Assembly: GCA_023423775.1 (NCBI GenBank)
Contig: JAFAEZ010000171.1
Span: 1 to 9,908 of the forward strand
Source of the DNA: Pseudomonadota bacterium
GTDB taxonomy: Bacteria; Pseudomonadota; Alphaproteobacteria; Sphingomonadales; Sphingomonadaceae
Direction of reading: 5' to 3'
Length of the DNA: 9,908 bases
Position numbers and translations under genes: made by a program. The first letter of the stretch is position 1, and the number at the start of each line of letters is the position of its first letter. Shown piece by piece: positions 1-7,149 of the stretch. The notes beneath the pieces are model-generated. The model ran no database searches, was not told the origin of the DNA, and saw only the letters and a list, made by a program, of their open reading frames with translations.

Positions 1-438
1 CTCGAACAGAGACCGGTCGATGCGGGCGAGGCCAAGCAAAGCGTAGCCGCCATCCTCGGCTGGATGGAGGACGGCGTCGTATTGGGCTAGCGCATCGGTA
101 GCCGCGCGCAACCGCGCTCGGTCCAGCGCGGGGCAATCGGTGCCGATGAAGATAAGCGGCGCTCCAACCCGTAGCGCCGCGCGCCAGAGGCGGTCGCCGA
201 GATCGTCGCCGGTCTGGTCGGTCACTTCCACGCCGGCGGGAATTGCGCCGCTCCAGCCGGGATCGCGGTCGAGGCACAATTCAATAGGCCCGATGCCGGC
301 GGCGAGCGCCTCGCGGCAGGTGGCGTCGAGCATCGCGGCGGCGAGGTCGGCCGCGCCTTCCGCGCCAAGCGCCGGGATGAGCCGCGTCTTCACCCGACCC
401 GGCACCGGCGCCTTGGCGAAGATGACGATCCGCGTCAC
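1..438 (-). CDS. DUF2064 / TIGR04282 family glycosyltransferase-like protein (rSAM-associated transferase 1), 3'-truncated by window edge
   Basis: This reading frame gives 146 residues before the window ends; the family is usually around 200 residues, so the C-terminus is missing. Visible motifs are FAKAPVPGRVKTRL (7-20), the nucleotide-binding loop typical of nucleotidyltransferase-like GT-A folds, GTDCPAL (99-105), which supplies the metal-binding Asp, and PAEDGGYALLGL (126-137). These match the DUF2064 family, annotated as rSAM/selenodomain-associated transferase 1 or arsenosugar-biosynthesis glycosyltransferase. The start is GTG at 438, inside a GTGA overlap with the TGA stop of the upstream oxidoreductase (stop 437-435), so translation is probably coupled; no clear Shine-Dalgarno is seen. 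Its partner family (TIGR04283) is encoded at 3632-4282, which supports a shared pathway. The donor and acceptor are unknown. The family call is firm, the biochemical role is inference. Confidence 0.88.
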   Translation of the reverse strand, partial: MTRIVIFAKAPVPGRVKTRLIPALGAEGAADLAAAMLDATCREALAAGIGPIELCLDRDPGWSGAIPAGVEVTDQTGDDLGDRLWRAALRVGAPLIFIGTDCPALDRARLRAATDALAQYDAVLHPAEDGGYALLGLARIDRSLFE

Positions 439-2567
439 CCGCGCCGCCAGCGGTGGTAAAGCTCGGCCCAGCGCAGCAGCCGCTCGGGCTTGTGCGCCTT
501 CTTCCACTCGCCGGCGGCATATTTCGCCGATTCCGCCATGGTCGGGTAGGCGTGGATGGTGCCGAGGATCTTGTTGAGCCCGATCCCGTGCTTCATCGCC
601 AGCACATATTCGGCGAGCAGTTCGCCGGCATTGGCTGCGACGATCGTGGCGCCGAGGATGCGGTCCTTGCCCGGCGCGACCAGCAACTTCACGAAACCGC
701 GATTGGCGCCTTCGGTTAAAGCGCGGTCGAGATGGCCGAGGTCGTAGCGGACGACTTCATAGGCCAGGCCCGCCTCCCTGGCCGAGATCTCGTTGTGCCC
801 GACATGGGCGACTTCGGGATCACTATAGGTGACCCAGGGCAGGACCGAATAATCGGTGCGGAACTTGCGGACGCCGCCGAACAGGGCGTTGACCGCGGCA
901 TACCAGGCCTGGTGGGCGGCGAAGTGGGTGAACTGGTACGGGCCGGCCACGTCGCCTGCGGCGAAGATGTTCGGATAGAGCGTCTCGAGATAATCGTTGG
1001 TGGCGATATTGCGGCCGGTCTCGATGCCGAGCTCTTCGAGCCCGTAGCCGGTGAGCCGGGCCTTGCGGCCGACGGCGACGATTAGTGCGTCGAACGGGAT
1101 CGAGCTATCCTCCGGAGATCCGACGAGTCTCCCGTCGCGAACTTCCGACACATCGAATCCGGTTCGGATGTCGACACCCTCTTCCGCCAGCGTCTCGGCG
1201 ACGAAGGCGGCGACCTCCTCGTCCTCCTTCGGGAGGATGCGCGCGCCCTTCTGGACCAGGGTCACTCGAGCCCCGAGCCGCGCCAGCGCCTGGCCGAGCT
1301 CGACGCCGATCGGCCCGCCGCCCAGGATCGCGACGCGTCCGGGCATCGTCTCGCGGTGGGCGAATTCCTCCCACATCGTGTCGCTGGTGAGGTAGCCGCT
1401 CGCGGCGAGTCCCGGAATGTCGGGAACGGCCGGTTCGCTGCCGGTGGCGATGACGATCGCGCGCGCGGTCAGCCGTTCGGCGCCGTCGATCTCGACCGTC
1501 CAGGGATCGACGAGGCGGGCATGGCCCATGCGCACGTCGACGCCGAGGGCGGTGTAGCGCTCGACGCTGTCCGCCGGAGCGATGGCGGCGATGATCGTCC
1601 GGATCCGCCGCATCACGGCGGGAAAGTCGATGGCCGGCTCGCGCGCTTCCAGGCCGTAAAAGTCGGCATTGCGGATTTCGTGGGCGAGGCGGGCGCTCCG
1701 GATCAGCGCCTTGGAGGGTACGCAGCCGGTGTTGAGGCAGTCGCCGCCCATGCGGGTGGCCTCGATCAGCGTGACCTTCGCGCGCACCGTGGCGGCGATG
1801 TAGCTGGTCACCAGGCCGCCGGCGCCGGCGCCGATCACGATCAGATTGCGGTCGAAGCGCTTGGGGCGGCGCCAGCCCTTGTAGATGCGCCGCCGCCGCA
1901 GCCGATCGACGACGAACTTGGCCAGCAGCGGGAACAGGCCGAGCAAGATGAACGAGCCGATCAGGGCGGGCGAGAGGATGTCGCCGGTCGTCTCGATCCG
2001 CGCGAGCTGGGTGCCGGCGTTCACATAGACCAAAGTCCCGGGCAGCATGCCGATCCAGCTTGCCAAAGCGTAGGGGGCGAGCCGCATCGCCGTCAGCCCC
2101 ATCGCCAAATTGACCAGGAAGAAGGGGAAGGCCGGGATGAGGCGCAGGGTCAGCAGATAGAAGATCCCGTCGCGGCGGATACCGCGGTCGATCGCCGCGA
2201 TCTGCCTCCCGAACCGCGCCGCCACCCAGTCGCGCAGCACATAGCGCGAGGACAGGAAGGCAAGGCAGGCGCCGAGCGTCGAGGCGACCGAGACGATCGC
2301 CGTTCCGAGCCACAGGCCGAAGATCGCTCCGGCGGCGAGCGTCAGGATCGCGGCGCCGGGCAGCGACAAAGCGGTCGTGGCGACATAGACCAGGAAGAAG
2401 GCGCCGATGGTGAGCCATGGCCTCTCGCGCAGCAAAATGGCCAGGTCCGCCTGCCGCGCCTTCAGCATGTCGAGGGTCAAATAGCGGTCGAGGTCGAGCA
2501 GGAAGAAAGCGGCGATCGCCGCGGCGACCGCCAGCAGCAGGAGAATCTTGCCGGAGCTGCCTTTCAT
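435..2567 (-). CDS. Bifunctional TVP38/TMEM64 (VTT) membrane domain fused to FAD-dependent pyridine nucleotide-disulfide oxidoreductase
   Basis: This 710-residue protein has two parts. Residues 1-220 are hydrophobic, with about six membrane segments starting near residue 8, and resemble the TVP38/TMEM64 (VTT/DedA-like) family. A basic linker (222-237) suggests the next part lies in the cytoplasm. Residues 240-700 form a two-dinucleotide-fold flavoenzyme: FAD loop GAGAGG (246-251), redox pair in GGDCLNTGCVPSK (C277, C282), ATGSEP (374-379), NAD(P)H loop GGGPIG (416-421), second FAD motif AAGDVAG (536-542) and a dimerisation domain. At the usual acid-base His of lipoamide dehydrogenase the protein has Tyr (Y674 in IHAYPTMAE), as in mercuric reductase, but it lacks the C-terminal Cys pair and HMA domain of MerA. 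Such fusions are a known architecture in bacteria. The substrate is unknown. The ATG at 2567 has an AAAGG ribosome site 7 bases upstream. Divergent from the radical SAM gene. Confidence 0.93.
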   Translation of the reverse strand: MKGSSGKILLLLAVAAAIAAFFLLDLDRYLTLDMLKARQADLAILLRERPWLTIGAFFLVYVATTALSLPGAAILTLAAGAIFGLWLGTAIVSVASTLGACLAFLSSRYVLRDWVAARFGRQIAAIDRGIRRDGIFYLLTLRLIPAFPFFLVNLAMGLTAMRLAPYALASWIGMLPGTLVYVNAGTQLARIETTGDILSPALIGSFILLGLFPLLAKFVVDRLRRRRIYKGWRRPKRFDRNLIVIGAGAGGLVTSYIAATVRAKVTLIEATRMGGDCLNTGCVPSKALIRSARLAHEIRNADFYGLEAREPAIDFPAVMRRIRTIIAAIAPADSVERYTALGVDVRMGHARLVDPWTVEIDGAERLTARAIVIATGSEPAVPDIPGLAASGYLTSDTMWEEFAHRETMPGRVAILGGGPIGVELGQALARLGARVTLVQKGARILPKEDEEVAAFVAETLAEEGVDIRTGFDVSEVRDGRLVGSPEDSSIPFDALIVAVGRKARLTGYGLEELGIETGRNIATNDYLETLYPNIFAAGDVAGPYQFTHFAAHQAWYAAVNALFGGVRKFRTDYSVLPWVTYSDPEVAHVGHNEISAREAGLAYEVVRYDLGHLDRALTEGANRGFVKLLVAPGKDRILGATIVAANAGELLAEYVLAMKHGIGLNKILGTIHAYPTMAESAKYAAGEWKKAHKPERLLRWAELYHRWRRG

Positions 2568-2636
2568 GGTCCGCCTTTCCCGTCCTGACTAACCGAGCCG
2601 GAGGCGGCGGGGAAGCTGCTGGCGGGGCCGTCCACC
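2568..2636. promoter_or_regulatory. Divergent intergenic region between flavoenzyme fusion and radical SAM gene
   Basis: This 69-base gap must hold the leftward and rightward 5' signals of the two halves of the cassette unless transcription enters from elsewhere. The leftward gene has a good ribosome site (GGAAAGG, 2574-2580 on the complementary strand). The rightward ATG at 2637 has only G-rich sequence in front of it and no convincing Shine-Dalgarno. I see no clear -35/-10 pair or operator palindrome, so the promoter assignment is by position only. Confidence 0.35.
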
Positions 2637-3632
2637 ATGGCCTATGATGCGCGGCGAGGGAGAGACGCCATCGCCACCGCCTTGTTCCCCGCGCATTCGC
2701 CCTTCGCCGATCCGGCGGCGCAGCCGCTCGATCCGGCCAAGTTCCGCGATCCCGCGGTGACGGCCAAGGGCGAGCGGCGGGCGTCGGTCGCGCTGGAGCG
2801 GCTCGACACGCTCTGGATCAACACCGGCACGCTCTGCAATCTCGCCTGCCAGACCTGCTATATCGAAAGCTCGCCGACTAACGACGCGCTCGTCTATCTG
2901 AGCCTCGCCGAAGCCGAGGCCTATTTCGAGGAAGCGGCGGCGATCGGCGTGCGCGAGATCGGCTTCACCGGCGGCGAGCCCTTCATGAACCGCGACATGG
3001 TGGCGATGCTGCGGGCGGCGCTCGGGCGCGGCTTCGAGGTTCTGGTGCTGACCAACGCGATGCGGCCGATGCGCCGCTTCGAGGACGCGCTGAAGGCGAT
3101 CGTGCTGGAGCATGGCGACCGGCTGACGATGCGGGTCAGCCTCGACCATCACAGCCGCGCCGTCCACGAGGCGGAGCGCGGGGCTGGGACTTGGGACAAG
3201 GCGGTCGACGGCCTGAAATGGCTGTCGGACCACGGTTTCCGGCTGGCGGTCGCCGGGCGGCGGCTGGGCGGCGAGAGCGAAGCCAAGGCGCGCGCCGGCT
3301 ATACTCGTCTGTTCGCCGAGCTCGGCGTCCGCATCGATGCCGGGCACGTCCTCTTCCCCGAGATGGACGCGACCGCCGACGTGCCCGAGATCAGTGAGGG
3401 CTGCTGGGACATCCTCCATGTCGCGCCCTCGACCATGATGTGCGCCTCCAGCCGGATGGTGGTGAAGGCCAGGGGCGCGGCGCGGCCGCACGTCGTCCCC
3501 TGCACCCTGCTCCCTTACGACCCCGGCTTCGCGCTCGGCGAGACTTTGGCCGAGGCGGGGGGCCGGGTGATGCTCAACCACCCGCATTGCGCGCGCTTCT
3601 GCGTGCTCGGCGGAGCCAGTTGCTCGGGCTGA
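2637..3632 (+). CDS. Radical SAM protein with Cys-rich C-terminus, glycosyltransferase-associated
   Basis: The 331-residue protein carries the radical SAM iron-sulfur motif C-x3-C-x2-C (C67, C71, C74 in CNLACQTC), followed by the SAM-binding GGEP motif (112-115) and a TIM-barrel-like middle. The C-terminal quarter contains six more Cys (C256, C269, C289, C318, C322, C329) in a spacing that could hold an auxiliary cluster, similar in spirit to SPASM or twitch domains. It should generate a 5'-deoxyadenosyl radical from SAM; the substrate is unknown. The start is the ATG at 2637; its ribosome site is weak, and a TTG at 2682 is a less likely alternative. The stop (TGA, 3630-3632) overlaps the ATG of the next gene by one base, so it is surely co-transcribed with the TIGR04283 glycosyltransferase. 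It resembles ArsS-type enzymes in context, but I do not assign that function. Confidence 0.9.
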   Translation: MAYDARRGRDAIATALFPAHSPFADPAAQPLDPAKFRDPAVTAKGERRASVALERLDTLWINTGTLCNLACQTCYIESSPTNDALVYLSLAEAEAYFEEAAAIGVREIGFTGGEPFMNRDMVAMLRAALGRGFEVLVLTNAMRPMRRFEDALKAIVLEHGDRLTMRVSLDHHSRAVHEAERGAGTWDKAVDGLKWLSDHGFRLAVAGRRLGGESEAKARAGYTRLFAELGVRIDAGHVLFPEMDATADVPEISEGCWDILHVAPSTMMCASSRMVVKARGAARPHVVPCTLLPYDPGFALGETLAEAGGRVMLNHPHCARFCVLGGASCSG

Positions 3633-4282
3633 TGCTGTCGGTCGTGATCCCGACTTTGAACGCGGCCGCCATCCTGCCGGCCTGCATCGGGCGGCTCGCG
3701 GGCGCCGACGAAATCCTGGTCGTCGACGGCGGATCGCGCGACGCGACCGTCGAAGTGGCGCGCGCGGCGGGGGCCCGGGTGATCGTGGCGCCGCGCGGGC
3801 GCGGGACGCAGCTCAAGGCCGGAGGCGAAGCGGCGCGGGGCGACTGGCTGCTCTTCCTCCACGCCGACACCCTGCTGGGCGCCGGATGGCGCGCGGCGGT
3901 GGAGGCGCATCAGGCAAAGCGGCCGCGCAGCGCCGCCTGCTTCCGGTTCAGGCTCGACGACGACGCCTGGCAAGCGCGGCTGATCGAGCGCGGCGTGGCG
4001 GCGCGGGTGCGGCTGCTCGGGCTCCCTTATGGCGACCAGGGGCTACTCGTCCCGCGCCTGCTCTACGAAAAGGTAGGGGGCTTCCGGCCGCTGCCGCTGA
4101 TGGAGGATGTCGATCTCGTGCGCCGGCTCGGGCGCGTGCGGCAGCTTCCCGTGCCCGCCGTCACCAGCGCCGCGCGCTGGCGGCGCGACGGCTGGCTGCG
4201 GCGGTCGGCGAGGAACCTGCTCTGCCTGTTGCTCTACGGGCTTGGGCTTCCGCCCGAACGCGTCGCCTTGCTCTACCGCTGA
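3632..4282 (+). CDS. TIGR04283 family glycosyltransferase (GT2-like, rSAM-associated transferase 2)
   Basis: This 216-residue protein has a family 2 GT-A fold: N-terminal SVVIPTLN (3-10), VDGGSRDAT (31-39), HADT (77-80) as the DxD-like metal site, LPYGDQGL (131-138), and MEDVDLVRRL (157-166), which places the probable catalytic acidic residues. The C-terminal SAARWRRDGW (179-188) and the PERVALLYR end are typical of TIGR04283, named rSAM/selenodomain-associated transferase 2 or arsenosugar-biosynthesis glycosyltransferase. The ATG at 3632 shares its A with the stop codon of the radical SAM gene (TGATG), so the frame is fixed by coupling; the longer open frame upstream (from 3440) merely runs antiphase through the radical SAM gene. 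The 3' end overlaps convergent mtnP by 10 bases. The family call is firm; sugar donor and acceptor are unknown. Confidence 0.92.
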   Translation: MLSVVIPTLNAAAILPACIGRLAGADEILVVDGGSRDATVEVARAAGARVIVAPRGRGTQLKAGGEAARGDWLLFLHADTLLGAGWRAAVEAHQAKRPRSAACFRFRLDDDAWQARLIERGVAARVRLLGLPYGDQGLLVPRLLYEKVGGFRPLPLMEDVDLVRRLGRVRQLPVPAVTSAARWRRDGWLRRSARNLLCLLLYGLGLPPERVALLYR

Positions 4283-5148
4283 GCGGCGAACACCCGGCCG
4301 CAGATGGCGTCGAGCTTCGCCGCCATCGCCGGATCGCGCGCGGAGGGTGCGGTGATGAGCGCGGTGTCGAGATGCGCGTCGATCGGCGACGGCGTCCGCT
4401 CGGCCGGGAGGTGCGCGGCGAACTCGGTGACGAGGCGCTTGGCGATGCCGGCATTGGCGCCCAGCTGCGCGACGATCGCCGAGACCTCCACCGCATCCTC
4501 GCCTGCGCGCCAGCAATCATAATCGGTGACCATGCCGACGAGGGCGTAGGGCAGCTCCGCCTCACGGGCGAGCTTGGCCTCGGGCATGGCGGTCATGCCG
4601 ATCATGTCGCAGCCCCACAGGCGGTACATCTCGCTTTCGGCGCGGGTCGAGAATTGCGGGCCTTCCATGGCGAGATAGGTGCCGCCCTTCGCCACGTCCG
4701 CGCCTGCCGCCTCGGCCGCTGCCGCGGCAAAGCCCGACAGGCGCGGACAGACCGGCTCCGCCATCGAAACATGGGCGACCATGCCCGGCCCGAAGAAGCT
4801 CTTGTCGCGCGCGAAGGTCCGGTCGACGAACTGGTCGACGATCACGAACCGGCCGGGCGCCAACTCCTCGCGCAGCGATCCGATCGCCGAAATGGCAAGG
4901 ACATCGGTGCAGCCCGCCCGCTTCAGCGCGTCGATATTGGCGCGCGCGTTGACGTTGGTCGGCGCCAGCCGGTGGCCGCGGCCGTGGCGGGGCAGGAATA
5001 CGAACTTCACGCCCTGGATGCGGCCCACCAACAGGGCATCCGAGGGCGCGCCCCAGGGCGTATCGACCTCGATCCACTGCGCATTTTCCAGCGCATCGAT
5101 GTCGTAGAGGCCGGAGCCGCCGATGATGCCGATCGTCCATTCGCTCAT
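4273..5148 (-). CDS. mtnP: S-methyl-5'-thioadenosine phosphorylase
   Basis: MtnP cleaves methylthioadenosine with phosphate to adenine and 5-methylthioribose-1-phosphate in the methionine salvage pathway; many members also accept 5'-deoxyadenosine. The 291-residue length is normal for the family. Seen in order: phosphate-loop GGSGLY (10-15), FLPRHGRGH (51-59), the substrate-binding MEGPQFSTRAE (161-171), MIGMTAMPEAKLAREAE (182-198) with the ribose-contacting Met, and TDYDCW (208-213), whose two Asp select 6-aminopurines over inosine/guanosine. The ATG at 5148 has AAGGAA five bases upstream (5154-5159). It lies 44 bases after gckA on the same strand, so the two may be co-transcribed, and its stop overlaps the convergent glycosyltransferase. 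No other methionine-salvage gene is visible, which leaves room for a role in removing 5'-deoxyadenosine made by the radical SAM enzyme. Confidence 0.95.
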   Translation of the reverse strand: MSEWTIGIIGGSGLYDIDALENAQWIEVDTPWGAPSDALLVGRIQGVKFVFLPRHGRGHRLAPTNVNARANIDALKRAGCTDVLAISAIGSLREELAPGRFVIVDQFVDRTFARDKSFFGPGMVAHVSMAEPVCPRLSGFAAAAAEAAGADVAKGGTYLAMEGPQFSTRAESEMYRLWGCDMIGMTAMPEAKLAREAELPYALVGMVTDYDCWRAGEDAVEVSAIVAQLGANAGIAKRLVTEFAAHLPAERTPSPIDAHLDTALITAPSARDPAMAAKLDAICGRVFAAQR

Positions 5149-5192
5149 TCCCGTTCCTTAGCAGCGGCGGCGGGTTTGGAAATGGGGACGCC

Positions 5193-6407
5193 TCACGGGT
5201 CGACCAGGATGATGCGGATGTCGTTGACGTTGGTGCCGGTCGGGCCGGTCACGAGCGCGTCGCCAAGCGCGGCGAAGAAGGGCGCTGAGTCATTGGCTTC
5301 GAGCGCCGCGATCGGATCCAGCCGGGCCGCGCGGGCGCGGCGCAGCGTGCCTGGATCGACGAAGGACCCGGCGGCGTCGGCGCTGCCGTCAATGCCGTCG
5401 CTGTCGGCGGCGAGCGCAGCGATTCCCTGGGCGCCGTCTAGTGCGATGGCCAAAGCGAGCGCATATTCGTGGTGGGGGCCGCCGCGGCCGGAGCCGCGGA
5501 CGGTCACGGTCAGCTCGCCTCCGGAGATCAGGGCGGTCCGGCCGCCGTCGCGGTGGGCGGCCAACGCGTGTGCGGCGTGGGCCTGGGCGACGGCGCGTGC
5601 CTCGCCCGTCATTTCCGAAAGAATCGGCGCATAGCCCCGATCCACGGCCAGGGCCGCTGCGGCTTCGATCGCATCGCGGCCCCGCGCCACGATGCGATAG
5701 TCGGCGCGCCAGCGCTCCGCCTCGGCGGGCTTGACGCTTTCCGACCAGTGCGCGGCGTGGAGGCCGTGCGCGGCCAGGACCGCTTGCGCCTCGACCACCG
5801 TGCTGGTGTCGGCGACGGTGGGACCGGAGCCGATATCCTCGGGGCGGTCGCCGACCACGTCCGAGATCGCCAGCGTGACGAGCCGCGCCGGCTGGGCCGC
5901 GGCGCCGAGACGGCCGCCCTTGATTGCCGACAGGTGGCGGCGGACGCAGTTGATGTCGGCGATCGGCGCGCCAGAGCGGAGCAAGGCCGACGTCAGCGCT
6001 CTCTTCGCCTCGAGATCCAGGCCCTCGGCGGGGAGGCAGGCGAGGGCGGACGCGCCGCCGCTCAGCAGAACGAGGACAAGATCGTCCGGGCCCGCCTCTG
6101 CCGCCAGAGCGAGCAGCCGTTCGGCCGCGGCGACGCTGGCCTCGTCGGGCACGGGATGGGCGGCGGTCAGCAAGGCGATGCGCTGTAACGGTTCGTCCAT
6201 GCCGTGGGGCGCGACCGCAACTCCGCTGAGGGGCCCTGCCCAGGCCCGTTCCACCACCTTCGCCATGGTCCCGGCGCCCTTGCCGACTGCGAGCAGGATG
6301 GTGCGGCCGGGCGGCGGATCGGGCAGATGCTGCGGCACGACGCGGGCGGGATGGCAGGCGGCGACGCCGGCGCGGAACATCGCCTCGAGAAGATCGCGCC
6401 GATCCAT
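5193..6407 (-). CDS. gckA: Glycerate 2-kinase (GckA/TtuD type, DUF4147 plus MOFRL)
   Basis: This 404-residue protein is a type II glycerate kinase, phosphorylating D-glycerate with ATP to 2-phosphoglycerate and feeding serine-cycle, tartrate or glyoxylate-derived carbon into lower glycolysis. The N-terminal DUF4147 domain (about 1-225) shows VGKGAGTMA (41-49), AHPVPDE (83-89), LLSGGASAL (114-122), VRRHLSAIKGGRLG (155-168) and SDVVGDRPEDIGSGPT (182-197). The C-terminal MOFRL domain (about 290-400) shows SGGELTV (295-301), GRGGPHHEYAL (307-317), DSDGIDG (335-341) and the closing TGPTGTNVNDI (387-397). Length and motifs are complete. The ATG at 6407 lacks an obvious Shine-Dalgarno; the in-frame ATG at codon 10 (GAGG two bases upstream) is not better. 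No tartronate semialdehyde reductase or gcl neighbour is visible, so the feeding pathway cannot be told. It is first in a leftward pair with mtnP. Confidence 0.94.
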   Translation of the reverse strand: MDRRDLLEAMFRAGVAACHPARVVPQHLPDPPPGRTILLAVGKGAGTMAKVVERAWAGPLSGVAVAPHGMDEPLQRIALLTAAHPVPDEASVAAAERLLALAAEAGPDDLVLVLLSGGASALACLPAEGLDLEAKRALTSALLRSGAPIADINCVRRHLSAIKGGRLGAAAQPARLVTLAISDVVGDRPEDIGSGPTVADTSTVVEAQAVLAAHGLHAAHWSESVKPAEAERWRADYRIVARGRDAIEAAAALAVDRGYAPILSEMTGEARAVAQAHAAHALAAHRDGGRTALISGGELTVTVRGSGRGGPHHEYALALAIALDGAQGIAALAADSDGIDGSADAAGSFVDPGTLRRARAARLDPIAALEANDSAPFFAALGDALVTGPTGTNVNDIRIILVDP

Positions 6408-6471
6408 CTTTGGACTGTGGCAGGTTGCGCCTGCCCTTCACAAGCCGGCTTCTCCGGCCCAGGCTGAACGG
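6408..6471. promoter_or_regulatory. Divergent intergenic region between gckA and the DUF2459 gene
   Basis: This 64-base gap separates two genes transcribed away from each other, so promoters for both are expected here or within the opposing 5' ends. I see no convincing -35/-10 pair, no palindrome and only weak ribosome sites on either side. The assignment rests on gene orientation. Confidence 0.3.
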
Positions 6472-7149
6472 ATGAAGCCACGCCGCATCGCGAGAATTGC
6501 CGCATTCGTCCTCGCCGCCCTGTTCGCGCCGGTCCTGCTCTATCTCGCCGCGGCCCTGATCGGCGGACTGATCCCGGTCAATCGCGACTGGAAAGTGCCC
6601 GAAGCCGGCATCCCGATCTTCGTCGAAACCAACGGCGTCCACACCTGGGTGGTGGTCCCGACAGTCTCGGCCGACATGGACTGGCGGCCGCTCGCACCGG
6701 CCGAGCATTTGAAGGACCCGCGCCATGCCGGCAATTATCTCGCGATCGGCTTCGGCAATCGCGACTTCTATTTGAACACGCCGACCTGGGGCGATCTCTC
6801 GCCGCGCACGGCCGTGGCTGCCTTGGTCGGTGGCGGGCCGAGCCTGATGCACGTCTATCACAGCCGCGATCCGCAGCCGGGGCCCTATGTGCAGCGAATT
6901 GTACTCACCCCCGATCAATATCGCCGGCTGGCCGCGTTCCTCGCGGGCAGCTTCCAGCTCCGCGACGGCCGGACCTTGCCTCTGCTCGGTCGCGGCTACG
7001 GCGCGTCGGACGTCTTCTACGAATCGCGGGTGCCGTACAATTTCCGCCGGACCTGCAACGAATGGACGGGGGAGGCGCTGCGCGCCGCCGGGGTCCGCAT
7101 GGGCGCCTGGACCCCGCTCGCGCAGAGCATCACATGGCGGCTGGATTAG
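6472..7149 (+). CDS. DUF2459 / TIGR02117 family protein, membrane-anchored, function unknown
   Basis: The 225-residue protein begins with basic residues and a hydrophobic segment (about 9-33), a signal anchor that would place the rest in the periplasm. The core matches the family first named after a urease-region protein: TNGVHTW (53-59), a GFGNRDFY segment (93-100) followed by TPTWGDL (103-109), LMHVYH (125-130) and a near-terminal RTCNEWT (193-199). One conserved His (H57) early and one conserved Cys (C195) late give a His-then-Cys order like circularly permuted papain-fold hydrolases (NlpC/P60-, YiiX-like); this is a hypothesis from motif order only. No urease gene is nearby. The ATG at 6472 puts the signal anchor at the N-terminus, although the frame stays open upstream inside gckA; an AGG lies about 8 bases ahead. 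Its 3' end overlaps the convergent TPR gene by 20 bases. Confidence 0.85.
   Translation: MKPRRIARIAAFVLAALFAPVLLYLAAALIGGLIPVNRDWKVPEAGIPIFVETNGVHTWVVVPTVSADMDWRPLAPAEHLKDPRHAGNYLAIGFGNRDFYLNTPTWGDLSPRTAVAALVGGGPSLMHVYHSRDPQPGPYVQRIVLTPDQYRRLAAFLAGSFQLRDGRTLPLLGRGYGASDVFYESRVPYNFRRTCNEWTGEALRAAGVRMGAWTPLAQSITWRLD

Noticed and set aside
1105..2418. A 437-codon minus-strand frame inside the flavoenzyme gene.
   Set aside because: It is a frame-shifted reading of the real gene, Arg/Pro-rich and without motifs.
435..2567. Mercuric reductase (merA) call for the flavoenzyme.
   Set aside because: It has the Tyr at the active-site position but lacks the C-terminal Cys pair, and no mer regulator or transporter lies nearby.
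1356..2588. A 410-codon open frame on the plus strand, antisense to the flavoenzyme fusion.
   Set aside because: It is rich in Gly, Arg, Ala, Asp and Gln without any domain, and lies exactly opposite a gene with clear motifs. Antisense open frames are expected at this GC content.
2637..3632. Naming the radical SAM gene arsS.
   Set aside because: The context is suggestive, but no arsM is visible and the motif surroundings and C-terminal Cys pattern do not clearly match ArsS.
3886..5634. A 582-codon plus-strand frame covering parts of the glycosyltransferase, mtnP and gckA.
   Set aside because: It crosses three recognisable genes in the wrong frame or strand and has low-complexity Ala/Arg composition.
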